From CAVQHY01 sp963712465 (GTDB taxonomy: Bacteria > Actinomycetota > Thermoleophilia > Gaiellales > Gaiellaceae), in contig CAVQHY010000008.1 in the NCBI GenBank assembly GCA_963712465.1, positions 62,001 to 126,000 of the forward strand: DNA of 64,000 nucleotides, written 5' to 3'. The notes under the pieces were generated by a model that saw nothing but the letters and a program-made list of their open reading frames with translations, did no database searches and was not told the origin of the DNA. A program made the position numbers and the translations under genes. The stretch's first letter is position 1, and each line of letters begins with the position of its first letter. Of the stretch, positions 36,784 through 46,473 are shown piece by piece.

Positions 36784-38059
36784 GCGCGTACGCGACCACA
36801 CCCGCGAGGACGACCACGCCGCCGCCGGCGATCGACTCGAGCGGGAGCGTGAACGCGAGCACGACGCAGCCCACGACTCCGAGCACCGGCAGCCACGGGG
36901 CCCGCCGGCCCTCGCGCACGCGGAGCCGAAGCGCGGAGGCATTCGTCACCGCGTAGTAGAGGAGCACGGCGAACGAGCTGAAGCCGATCGCCGAGCGCAG
37001 GTCGACGAGCACGACGACCACGGCGACCACCGCCCCGACGAGCACCTCGGCGCGCCGCGGAACGTGGTGATCCTCGTCGACGGCGGCGAGCGATCGTGGA
37101 AGATCGTCCTCCCCGGCCATGGCGAAGATCGTCCGGCTGACGCCCGCGAGCAGCGAGAGGAGCACTCCGAGCGCGCCGATCGCGGCACCGGCGGTCACGA
37201 TCGGCGCGAGCCAGGCGAGGTCGCCGGCACGCGCGGCGTCCGTCAGAGGCGCAGCCGCTGCCGCGAGTCCCGACGGCCCGAGCACGACGAGGACGGCTAC
37301 CGCGACGACCGCGTACACACCGAGCGCGAGGCCCAGCGCGATCGGGATCGCCCGCGGGATCGTGCGTGCCGGGTCGGCGACCTCCTCACCGAGGGTCGCG
37401 ATGCGAGCGTAGCCCGCGAACGCGAAGAAGAGAAAGCCGGCCGACTCGAGAACCCCGCCCAGCCCCGCGGACGGCCACAGCGGCGTGATGCGGCCGGCGT
37501 CGGCGTCGCCGCCGAAGAGACACGCGACGACGGCCGCCGCGAGAGCTGCAAGCACGAGGACGACGATCACGCGGGTCACGACGGCGGTCTTCGTAACGCC
37601 GAGGAGGTTCACCGCGGTGAGCGCGACGACGGCGGCGACCGCCAGCGGCCGCGCCGCCTCGTCGTCCACGTAGAGGCCGAAGGTGAGGGCCATCGCGGCG
37701 AGGCTCGCCAGCTTGCCGACGACGAAGCACCAGCCGGCGAGGTAGCCCCAGAAGCGTCCGAGCTCCTCCCGGCCGTAGACGTACGTTCCGCCCGAGGCCG
37801 GGTAGACGGCGGCGAGCTGGGCAGACGCGGTGGCGTTGAGAAGCGCGACGATGCCCGCGATCGCGAGCCCGATCAGGAGGCCCGAGCCCGCAGCCTGCGC
37901 CGCCGGGGCCCAGGCCGAGAAGACTCCCGCCCCGATCATCGAGCCGAGCCCGATCACGACGGCGTCGCCCAGACCGAGGCGGCGCGCCAGCCGCGTCGGC
38001 GGGTCGCGATCTAGGGGCCTAGCGGGACGCGCCGGGCTTCCAGAGCGGCTCGGGCACAC
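36755..38059 (-). CDS. APC-superfamily amino acid permease
   Basis: The 434-residue protein has about twelve hydrophobic helices and the APC N-terminal signature GDAVVIGLGSMIGAGVFSAWAPAA, with the unwound-helix glycines (GSMIGAG) that bind the substrate amino group, plus FAFAGYARIATLGEEV in helix 6. It imports or exchanges amino acids or amines; the specificity is not readable. The start is uncertain: GTG 38059 is taken, which overlaps the adenosyltransferase 3' end by 41 bp, because no nearer start precedes the first helix except an internal GTG. Confidence 0.85.
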   Translation of the reverse strand: MCPSRSGSPARPARPLDRDPPTRLARRLGLGDAVVIGLGSMIGAGVFSAWAPAAQAAGSGLLIGLAIAGIVALLNATASAQLAAVYPASGGTYVYGREELGRFWGYLAGWCFVVGKLASLAAMALTFGLYVDDEAARPLAVAAVVALTAVNLLGVTKTAVVTRVIVVLVLAALAAAVVACLFGGDADAGRITPLWPSAGLGGVLESAGFLFFAFAGYARIATLGEEVADPARTIPRAIPIALGLALGVYAVVAVAVLVVLGPSGLAAAAAPLTDAARAGDLAWLAPIVTAGAAIGALGVLLSLLAGVSRTIFAMAGEDDLPRSLAAVDEDHHVPRRAEVLVGAVVAVVVVLVDLRSAIGFSSFAVLLYYAVTNASALRLRVREGRRAPWLPVLGVVGCVVLAFTLPLESIAGGGVVVLAGVVAYALTARLRRTA

Positions 38060-38590
38060 CGTCGTTCGCGGCGCGGGCGAGGATGAACAGGAGGTCAGAG
38101 AGCCGGTTCAGATACGCGATCGCGAGCGGGTTGACCGAGGCGACTGCGGCGAGGGCGATCGCGGCACGCTCCGCGCGACGGCACACCGTCCGGGCGAGGT
38201 GCAGGCGGGCAGCCGCCTCGGTGCCCCCCGGGAGGACGAAGCTGCGCAGCGGCTCGAGGCGCTCGTTCGCGGCGTCGCACAGCTGCTCGAGCCGGTCGAT
38301 CATCCCCTGGTCGACCCTGAGGCGGTCGCGCTGGTTCTCGAGCGGCACCGACAGGTCGGCACCGAGGTCGAACAGCTCGTTCTGGATCCGTTCGAGCCAC
38401 GGCACGAGCTCCGCGGGGGCCGCGACGATCGCCAGGCCGAGCATGGAGTTGAGCTCGTCGACCGTGCCGTAGGCCTCGATCCGCGGGTCGGTCTTCGCGA
38501 CGCGCTCGCCGCTTCCGAGGCTCGTCTCGCCGTCGTCGCCGCCGCGCGTGTAGATGCGGTCGAGGCGCACGGGCTCGTCCCGGCGCTTGC

Positions 38591-38594
<4 letters not shown>
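38019..38594 (-). CDS. pduO: ATP:cob(I)alamin adenosyltransferase, PduO/MMAB type
   Basis: The 191-residue helical-bundle protein has the PduO-type N-terminus RIYTRGGDDGETSLGSGERVAKTD (ATP-binding), YGTVDELNS and the C-terminal CRRAERAAIALA...LNRLSDLLFILAR signature. It transfers the adenosyl group of ATP to cob(I)alamin, making the cofactor of methylmalonyl-CoA mutase, whose genes are at 21.5 and 23.3 kb. The GTG start at 38594 overlaps the acyl-CoA dehydrogenase stop as GTGA, placing it in an acyl-CoA catabolic operon, as expected for an MMAB-like role. Confidence 0.94.
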
Positions 38595-39745
<1,151 letters not shown>

Positions 39746-39765
39746 CGGGAGAGCGTAACGAGGGC

Positions 39766-40833
39766 CTAGGCCGCCAGGAACTCCCGGCGGGTCTCCAGGA
39801 GCGCGGGCTCGGCCTCACGGAAGGCGTCGACCACCTCCGGATCGAACTGACGGCCCGCCTCGCGGACGATCTCGGCGCGCGCCTCGTCCCACGAACGCGC
39901 CGAGTGGTACGGCCGGTCGCTCGTGATCGCATCGAGCGCGTCGGCCACGGCGAAGATCCGGGCGCCGCGAGGGATCTCCTCGGCGGCCAGCCGGTCGGGG
40001 TAGCCGCGCCCGTCCCAGCGCTCGTGGTGCGAGCGGACGACCTCGATGCCCGCGCCGGCGAGAAGCGCGACCCCTGACAGCATCTGCTCGCCGAGGATCG
40101 TGTGGGTTCTCATCAGGCGCAGCTCGGAGCCGACGAGCGGCCCGGGCTTGCGCAGGATCGCGTCGGGGATGCGGAGCTTGCCGACGTCGTGCAGGAGAAA
40201 CCCGTACTCGAGACTCGCCTCACCGGCGAGGCCGGGATCGACGAGCACCATCAGCTCGACCGCGTATCGCTGAACGCGCTGGGAGTGCAACCGGGTGCTG
40301 AAGTCCTTGAACTCGAGCGCCGACGCAAGCGCCGACACTGTCTCCCGGTAAGCGTCCTCGAGCAGGCGCCTCTGCTCGCGCTCGACCTCGAGCAGGTGTC
40401 GGAGGTCGCGAGCGTACAGCTGGAGCTGCTGCTCGCTCGTCCCGTTCTTGGCCGCGCGGAAGGGAACCGGGTGGAGCCCGCCCGCGAGCCGCTCGACTGC
40501 CGCGAGGAGCTCGAGCGGGCTGAAAGGCTTGAGCACGAACGCATCGGCGCCCGCCTGCTCCGCCTCGAGTCGCCGGCCGTCGCCGGAGCCGGTCAGGACG
40601 AGGACCGAGACGTGCGCGGTGGCGGGCGAGCCCTTGATCTCACGGCAAAGGTCGATCCCGTTCGTGCCGGGCATCTGCACGTCCACGACGGCGACGTCGG
40701 GCAGCTCGCGGGCCAGCGAGGCGAGCGCGGCGGCAGCCGAGTCGGCGGACTCGAGCTCGACGTCCACCGCCTCGAAGGTCGCACGGAGGAGCTCGAGGAG
40801 CCCCGGGTCGTCGTCGACGAGGAGAATGCGCAT
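39766..40833 (-). CDS. Response regulator with C-terminal HD-GYP domain
   Basis: The 355-residue protein has an N-terminal receiver domain (VDDDPG acidic pocket, phosphoacceptor Asp in VVDVQMPG, conserved Lys in VLKPFSP; residues 1-120), a coiled-coil linker and an HD-GYP domain (residues about 170-345) with LLHDVGKLRIPD, HHERWDGRGYPD and VADALDAIT. HD-GYP domains hydrolyse cyclic di-GMP. ATG at 40833. No partner kinase is adjacent. It lies between acyl-CoA metabolism genes on the same strand, 20 bp upstream of the acyl-CoA dehydrogenase start, so it may share a transcript. Confidence 0.93.
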   Translation of the reverse strand: MRILLVDDDPGLLELLRATFEAVDVELESADSAAAALASLARELPDVAVVDVQMPGTNGIDLCREIKGSPATAHVSVLVLTGSGDGRRLEAEQAGADAFVLKPFSPLELLAAVERLAGGLHPVPFRAAKNGTSEQQLQLYARDLRHLLEVEREQRRLLEDAYRETVSALASALEFKDFSTRLHSQRVQRYAVELMVLVDPGLAGEASLEYGFLLHDVGKLRIPDAILRKPGPLVGSELRLMRTHTILGEQMLSGVALLAGAGIEVVRSHHERWDGRGYPDRLAAEEIPRGARIFAVADALDAITSDRPYHSARSWDEARAEIVREAGRQFDPEVVDAFREAEPALLETRREFLAA

Positions 40834-40903
40834 GGCCTCTGCCCAGCGCCCGCCGCAGAGACGCGGTACAAGAGTAGACGTCAGCGCGCCCGAGCGCGAG
40901 CCT

Positions 40904-41740
<837 letters not shown>

Positions 41741-41795
41741 CGCCGCGGGAGTATCACATCGAGGCCCTTCCGGCGGGCGCAGCGCGAACGATCGC

Positions 41796-41877
41796 CTTGT
41801 GTTGCATCAGCTGATCCCCGAGAGCTCACCTGGCGCCGGATTCACACGCGATCACGCACCCGTTGATGCAACACAAG
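41796..41877. repeat. Dispersed inverted-repeat element, copy 2
   Basis: A 14-bp arm (CTTGTGTTGCATCA, 41796-41809) is matched by its exact inverse at 41864-41877, with a 54-bp centre containing CCCGAGAGC. It shares arms, core motif and the flanking ACGATC and TGTGAC blocks with the element at 3694-3764. It lies in the gap between thiolase and the hydroxyacyl-CoA dehydrogenase gene, again between two minus-strand genes and in the same orientation. Confidence 0.8.
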
Positions 41878-41961
41878 CGGCCGCATGTGACGTCCGGCGC
41901 GCGAGCCTGAGCAGATGGCTCGACCGGGAGCCGGGACCTCGCCTTGGCTGATGGACGGGCT

Positions 41962-43113
41962 CTACGCCTCGAGCAGGAGCGCGTCGCCCTGACCGCCGCC
42001 CGAGCAGATTGCGACGAGCCCGAGGCCACCGCCGTTTCGGCGTAGCTCGTGCACGAGCGTGGCGAGAATCCGTGCCCCCGACGCGCCGATCGGATGGCCG
42101 AGCGCGACCGCGCCGCCGTTCACGTTCACGGCGTCCGGGTCGGCGCCGAGCATGTCGATCGAGTTGACGACGACCGACGCGAACGCCTCGTTGACCTCGA
42201 CACGCGCGACGTCGTCGATCCCCTTCCCGGCCTTCGCCAGGGCCTTCCCCGCCGCCAGGGCGGGCGTCCTCGCGAGGAAGGCGAACTCGTCGGCAACCCA
42301 GCCCTGCGCGACGATGGTCGCGAGCGGCTCCAGCCCGCGGCGGCGCGCCCACTCGTCGCTCGCGACGACAAGCGCGCCCGCGCCGTCGTTCACGCCCGGC
42401 GCGTTGCCGGCGGTCGTCGTCCCCTCGGGATCGAAGACCGGCCGGAGCTTCGCCAGCCGCTCGAGCGACGTGTCGCGCCGCGGGCCCTCGTCGGTCGTCA
42501 CGTCGCCGACGGCGACGAGCTCGTCGGCGAAGCGCCCTTCGTCGATCGCGCGCACCGCCCGCTCATGCGAGCGCAGCGCCCAGCGATCCTGGTCGTCGCG
42601 CGCGATCTCGAGCTCGCGCGACACGAACGACGCCTGCTCGACCATGTGCATCCCGTCGAACGTGGACGTCAGCCCGTCGAACACCATCGAGTCGACGAGC
42701 TCCCCGTCGCCGAGCCGGTAGCCGAAGCGCGCCTTCGGCACGAGGTACGGGGCGCTCGACATCGACTCCATGCCACCCGCGACCACGACCTCGACGTCGC
42801 CGGCACGGATCATCGAGTCGGCGATCTCGACCGCCCGCACGCTCGATGCGCAGACCTTGTTGATCGTGTCCGCCGGCACCTCTTTCGGAATCCCCGCGCC
42901 GACGGCCACCTGGCGCGCCGGCGCCTGACCCGCCCCCGCCTGGAGCACCTGACCCATGATCACGTACTGGACGTCGTCCGCGCCTACCCCGGATCGTTCG
43001 AGCGCGGCCCGAACCGCGACCGACCCGAGCTCCGTCGCAGGATAGGCGGCAAGGCCGCCGCCGAGCTTCCCGAACGGCGTTCGGACTGCGGAGAGGATGA
43101 TCGAGCGGGCCAT
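41962..43113 (-). CDS. Acetyl-CoA acetyltransferase (thiolase)
   Basis: The 383-residue thiolase has the nucleophilic Cys in NKVCASS, the GGMESMSSAPY segment, the NEAFASV loop, the His in GHPIGASG and the second catalytic Cys in CSGGGQGDA. It performs the thiolytic cleavage of 3-oxoacyl-CoA, or condensation of two acetyl-CoA. ATG at 43113. It is upstream of the hydroxyacyl-CoA dehydrogenase on the same strand, separated by the repeat element. Length is normal. Confidence 0.95.
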   Translation of the reverse strand: MARSIILSAVRTPFGKLGGGLAAYPATELGSVAVRAALERSGVGADDVQYVIMGQVLQAGAGQAPARQVAVGAGIPKEVPADTINKVCASSVRAVEIADSMIRAGDVEVVVAGGMESMSSAPYLVPKARFGYRLGDGELVDSMVFDGLTSTFDGMHMVEQASFVSRELEIARDDQDRWALRSHERAVRAIDEGRFADELVAVGDVTTDEGPRRDTSLERLAKLRPVFDPEGTTTAGNAPGVNDGAGALVVASDEWARRRGLEPLATIVAQGWVADEFAFLARTPALAAGKALAKAGKGIDDVARVEVNEAFASVVVNSIDMLGADPDAVNVNGGAVALGHPIGASGARILATLVHELRRNGGGLGLVAICSGGGQGDALLLEA

Positions 43114-43407
43114 GCAGCCAGCGTAGCCGCTTCGCTGAGCGGCTCTCGGTCGGCAGGTCCCTGCACGGCGACCGCCTGGCCGATCTCCCCTTCCCGACGA
43201 GAGTGCCCGACGACATCGTCGCCGAGGGCCGCGTGCGGCCGCACCACGGGCTTCCTGACTCGGGCTGGGTCAGCCGTCCAATCGCCGGCCCGGAGGACGT
43301 TCCCGACGTCGTCGCCCTGCTTCGCCTCGCCTACGAGCGCGCGGCGGCTCGTAGCGCGTCCCCCTTTCGGGGTCGAGGCGAGCGTCGCTCGAGCCGATTG
43401 ACCGGGC
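43114..43407. other. Intergenic region between thiolase and the metzincin-like gene
   Basis: These 294 bp separate divergent genes. I see no convincing gene, repeat or RNA. Both strands are partly open, as expected from the GC content, but without a start plus ribosome site or family resemblance. Confidence 0.4.
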
Positions 43408-44448
43408 ATGGGGAGTCGTGCCGCGGCCGTGGCCGCAACGCTCGCGGCGGTCGCCCTCGCCGCCGGCGGGGCGTGGAAGGCAGGCGTCGTCGAGCTGCCC
43501 TTCGTCGGAGACAGCTCCGGTGAGGTCGACGCTCCCGGCGTCTACCTGGTCGCACTGGGCGAGTTCCCTCGCGAGGAGCTCGACCGGATCGCAGCCGGCT
43601 ACCGCGACCGGTATCACGTCCCGGTCGGGGTGCTCGCTCCGATCCCCCTCGACCGCGAGTCGTTCGACGCGGGACGCAACCAGCTCGTCGCCGAGAAGGC
43701 GCTGGCGCTGGTCTCGCACGAGCATCCGGAGGTGGTCGAGAAACCGAGAACGGCGCTCGTCGCGCTGACGATCCAGGACATGTACGTTCAGGGAAAGCCG
43801 TGGGAGTACGCCTTCGCGGCCCACGACTCGGCGCCCTACGCCGTCGTGTCGAGCGCGCGCATGGATCCGGCCTTCAGCGGGCTCCGATCGATGCCGAAGC
43901 TCGCCGAGTCGCGCCTGCGCAAGACCGTGGCCCGCGAGATCGGCGTCATCTACCTCGGCCTGCCCCTCTCGCGCGACCGCCGCAGCCTCCTCTACGGCGA
44001 CGCGCTCTCGCCCGACGACCTCGACTTCATGACCGCGAGCTACTCGCCGAAGCCGTACCGGGCGCAGAAGTCAAACTGGCTCGCCGGCGCGGAACGCGCA
44101 TGCGAGAGTGCCGGACGCGCCGCCGCCGCCGTCAAGCCGTCCACGGCACCGAGCCCGGCCGAGCTGCTCGCGTCGGGCCTCGTCACCGTCTCGGTCGACG
44201 CCGGTCTCGCCCGCCGGCTCGAGCGGCTCGACCCGGTCGCGACGGATCGTCACCGGGTGAAGGCGCTGCTCGCGCTGATGAGCCGGGCCGAGCGACGCGA
44301 CGCGCGGGTGCTAGCCGAGCTCGGAGAGAGCTGGAGCGAGACGACGATCGAGCGCTGGCGGCAGGCAGGGGCGAGCGACGTCGCCGCGATGCGGGCGCTC
44401 AGCCTCCAGCTCGGCGCGGACGCGTGCGCCGCGTATCTGGGCTCGTAG
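43408..44448 (+). CDS. Secreted or membrane-anchored protein with degenerate archaemetzincin-like domain
   Basis: The 346-residue product has an N-terminal hydrophobic segment (AAAVAATLAAVALAAGGAW) that acts as signal or anchor. The region at about 45-215 has the layout of archaemetzincins: YLVALGEFPREELDRIA, LVALTIQDMYVQGKPWEYAFA, AVVSSARMDP, and then a helix KTVAREIGVIYLGLPLS in the place of the HExxHxxGxxH zinc motif. Only the Glu of that motif is kept (AREIGVIYLG), so catalysis by zinc is unlikely. The remaining 130 residues are helical. ATG at 43408. It precedes the trp operon on the same strand, but the trp promoter is separate. Function unknown. Confidence 0.6.
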   Translation: MGSRAAAVAATLAAVALAAGGAWKAGVVELPFVGDSSGEVDAPGVYLVALGEFPREELDRIAAGYRDRYHVPVGVLAPIPLDRESFDAGRNQLVAEKALALVSHEHPEVVEKPRTALVALTIQDMYVQGKPWEYAFAAHDSAPYAVVSSARMDPAFSGLRSMPKLAESRLRKTVAREIGVIYLGLPLSRDRRSLLYGDALSPDDLDFMTASYSPKPYRAQKSNWLAGAERACESAGRAAAAVKPSTAPSPAELLASGLVTVSVDAGLARRLERLDPVATDRHRVKALLALMSRAERRDARVLAELGESWSETTIERWRQAGASDVAAMRALSLQLGADACAAYLGS

Positions 44449-44465
44449 CGCTCACAGAAGCCGAC

Positions 44466-44494
44466 TTGACGGCCCCGCGCACGCTGCCTAGGCT
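44466..44494 (+). promoter_or_regulatory. trp operon promoter
   Basis: TTGACG (44466-44471) and TAGGCT (44489-44494) are spaced by 17 bp. The predicted transcription start at about 44501 coincides with the ATG of the leader peptide (44502), which would make the leader peptide mRNA leaderless. Confidence 0.7.
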
Positions 44495-44501
44495 CTCCGC
44501 G

Positions 44502-44564
44502 ATGACGTCCTCCGTCCACGCGTGGTGGGGCTGGCGCCGCGAGCGGGGCGGGGGCGTCGCCTGA
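44502..44564 (+). CDS. trpL: trp operon leader peptide
   Basis: A 20-residue ORF, MTSSVHAWWGWRRERGGGVA, has three Trp codons within four positions (W8, W9, W11). Stalling on these codons at low charged tRNA-Trp would expose the downstream alternative pairing. The start codon lies at the predicted transcription start, without space for a ribosome site. The Trp-codon segment GGCTGGCG (44529-44536) can pair with CGCCAGCC (44575-44582), and a terminator hairpin follows at 44593-44624. These are the elements of a classical transcription attenuator. Confidence 0.85.
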   Translation: MTSSVHAWWGWRRERGGGVA

Positions 44565-44592
44565 ACTGACCCGACGCCAGCCTGTTCCGCTC

Positions 44593-44624
44593 ACGACCTT
44601 CCAGCCGGGAGGTCGTTTTCGTTT
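44593..44624 (+). terminator. trp attenuator terminator
   Basis: ACGACCTTCC and GGGAGGTCGT form a 10-bp stem (one U-G pair) around an AGCC loop, followed by TTTCGTTT. The hairpin is between trpL and trpE and is the likely attenuator. The nearby CGCCAGCC (44575-44582) provides competing pairing with the leader-peptide coding region. Confidence 0.85.
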
Positions 44625-44632
44625 CGCGCCCG

Positions 44633-45898
44633 ATGCCTACCGCCGACATCTCCACCGACCTCGTCACGCCGCTCGGCGCGTACCTGAGCCTGCGCGGCGA
44701 CGGGGCCGCCTTCCTGCTCGAGTCGGTCGAACGGGGGAGGCTCGGACGGCACAGCTTCGTCGGCTCGGGCTCGCGATTCGTCTCGTTCGACGAGGCGGAG
44801 CTCGAGGTGGCGGCCGGACGGCATGTCGTCGGCTACCTCGGCTACGACCACGTCGCCCGGCTCGAGCCGACCGTGGCGCTTCCCGAGGCGGGTTCCGACT
44901 CTCCGGAGAGCCGCTTCGTCGTCGCCGACCGGCTCGTCCGCTTCGACCACGCTGCGAGCGTCGCCGAGGTGCTTGCCGGGGATCGAGACGAGATCGCCTT
45001 CCGTCTCAGCGCACCGGTCGGCGAGCCGGTACCCGGCCCCACGGCGCCCTCCCCCACGCGTCGGCTCCCGGACCAGGCGAGCTACGAGGCGGGAGTCCGG
45101 ACGGCGAAGGAGCACATCCGCGCGGGCGACGCGTTCCAGATCGTTCTCTCGCAGCGCGCCGAGCGCCCCACTGGCGCCTCGCCGCTCGCCGTGTACCGGG
45201 CGCTGCGGCGCATCAACCCCTCCCCGTACCTCTTCCTGCTCGAGCTCGGCGAGATCTCGCTCGTCGGCTCCTCTCCGGAGACGCTCGTGAAGCTCGAGGG
45301 CACCCGCGCGAGCCTGAACCCGATTGCCGGCACGACCGCTCCGGGCGAGGGCGATGCCGAGCGGCTGCTCGGGTCCGAGAAGGACCGAGCCGAGCACATC
45401 ATGCTCGTCGACCTCGGGCGCAACGACCTCTCGCGCGTCTGCCGTCACGGCACGGTTCGAGTCGAGCGCTTCCTCCAGGCCGAGCGCTACTCGCACGTGA
45501 CGCACCTCGTCTCCGAGGTCGCGGGCGAGCTCCTGCCGGACCGCAACGCCTTCGACCTCCTCCGCGCCTGCTTCCCGGCGGGTACGGTCTCGGGAGCGCC
45601 GAAGGTGCGGGCGATGCAGATCATCTCCGAGCTCGAGGGATACCGCCGCGGCCCGTACGCCGGGGCGATCGGCTACCTGACCCCGCACGGGGACATGGAC
45701 ACGTGCATCGCGCTGCGAACGGTGTTCATGACGGACGGTCTCGCCCGACTCCAGGCGGGCGCCGGGATCGTTGCCGACTCCGATCCCACGGCCGAGCACC
45801 AGGAGTGCCTGTCCAAGCTCGCCGCGATCGAGGCGGCGATCGACGCCGCAGAGCGTGGTGGTGACCCCGATCGGGGGCGGGTGGTGGGGAGGAAATGA
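44633..45898 (+). CDS. trpE: Anthranilate synthase component I
   Basis: TrpE converts chorismate to anthranilate with ammonia delivered by TrpG. The 421-residue protein has the chorismate-binding core: AFQIVLSQR, PSPYLFLL, SSPETLVKLEG, NPIAGTTAPGEGDAE, VDLGRNDLSRVCRHGTV, FPAGTVSGAPKVRAM and the GAGIVADSDP end. The N-terminal domain is short, so the protein is about 70 residues shorter than most TrpE (about 500). The ATG at 44633 follows the attenuator by 8 bases. The stop overlaps trpG (ATGA). PabB was considered, but the trp operon context decides. Confidence 0.95.
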   Translation: MPTADISTDLVTPLGAYLSLRGDGAAFLLESVERGRLGRHSFVGSGSRFVSFDEAELEVAAGRHVVGYLGYDHVARLEPTVALPEAGSDSPESRFVVADRLVRFDHAASVAEVLAGDRDEIAFRLSAPVGEPVPGPTAPSPTRRLPDQASYEAGVRTAKEHIRAGDAFQIVLSQRAERPTGASPLAVYRALRRINPSPYLFLLELGEISLVGSSPETLVKLEGTRASLNPIAGTTAPGEGDAERLLGSEKDRAEHIMLVDLGRNDLSRVCRHGTVRVERFLQAERYSHVTHLVSEVAGELLPDRNAFDLLRACFPAGTVSGAPKVRAMQIISELEGYRRGPYAGAIGYLTPHGDMDTCIALRTVFMTDGLARLQAGAGIVADSDPTAEHQECLSKLAAIEAAIDAAERGGDPDRGRVVGRK

Positions 45899-46458
45899 TC
45901 CTGCTGGTCGACAACTACGACTCGTTTACGTACAACCTGGCGCACCTGTTCCAGGAGCTCGGCGCGGAGGTGACCGTGCTGCGAAACGACGCGGTCGACG
46001 CCGACGAGGCCGAGCGGCTTGCTCCGAGCCATCTCGTCATCTCGCCGGGCCCGGGCCGGCCCGAGGATGCAGGCGCCTCGATGGCGATCGTCGAGCGCCT
46101 GGGCGCGCTGGTGCCGACGCTGGGCGTCTGCCTCGGCCATCAGGCGATCGTCGACGTGTACGGAGGGTCCGTCGGCCAGGCCAAACGGCTCATGCACGGG
46201 AAGGCGAGCCCGGTCGAGCACGACGGACGCGGGATCTTCACGGGCCTCGAGAGCCCGCTCGAGGGAGGCCGCTACCACTCGCTCGCCGCGGTGACCGTCC
46301 CCGACGTGCTCGAGGTCTGCGCGACGACCGAGGACGGCGAGGTGATGGCCGTGCGCCACCGGGAGCTCCCCGTCGTCGGGATTCAGTTCCACCCCGAGTC
46401 GGTGCTGACTCCCCTGGGGCCGGAGCTGGGCAGGAACTTCCTCGAGGGACGCTTGTAG
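45895..46458 (+). CDS. trpG: Anthranilate synthase component II (glutamine amidotransferase)
   Basis: The 187-residue class I amidotransferase hydrolyses glutamine to feed ammonia to TrpE. The catalytic triad is visible: Cys in GVCLGHQAI, His and Glu in FHPESVLTPLG. It begins LLVDNYDSFTYNL, typical of TrpG/PabA. The ATG at 45895 overlaps the trpE stop by four bases. It may also serve 4-amino-4-deoxychorismate synthesis, as TrpG/PabA often does, if no other PabA exists. Confidence 0.95.
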   Translation: MILLVDNYDSFTYNLAHLFQELGAEVTVLRNDAVDADEAERLAPSHLVISPGPGRPEDAGASMAIVERLGALVPTLGVCLGHQAIVDVYGGSVGQAKRLMHGKASPVEHDGRGIFTGLESPLEGGRYHSLAAVTVPDVLEVCATTEDGEVMAVRHRELPVVGIQFHPESVLTPLGPELGRNFLEGRL

Positions 46459-46473
46459 GGCGGTGGGCTGGCA

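Noticed and set aside
34201..36942. Very long open frame on the minus strand opposite the Ig-like surface gene, and many similar long antisense frames elsewhere.
   Set aside because: In 70% GC DNA the opposite strand of real genes is commonly open. The translations are Arg/Ala/Gly/Val-rich without domain patterns, and the plus strand carries clear Ig-like repeats.
43114..43407. Possible remnant gene between thiolase and the metzincin-like protein.
   Set aside because: Open frames on both strands lack a start with ribosome site and any family pattern; length and composition are as expected by chance.
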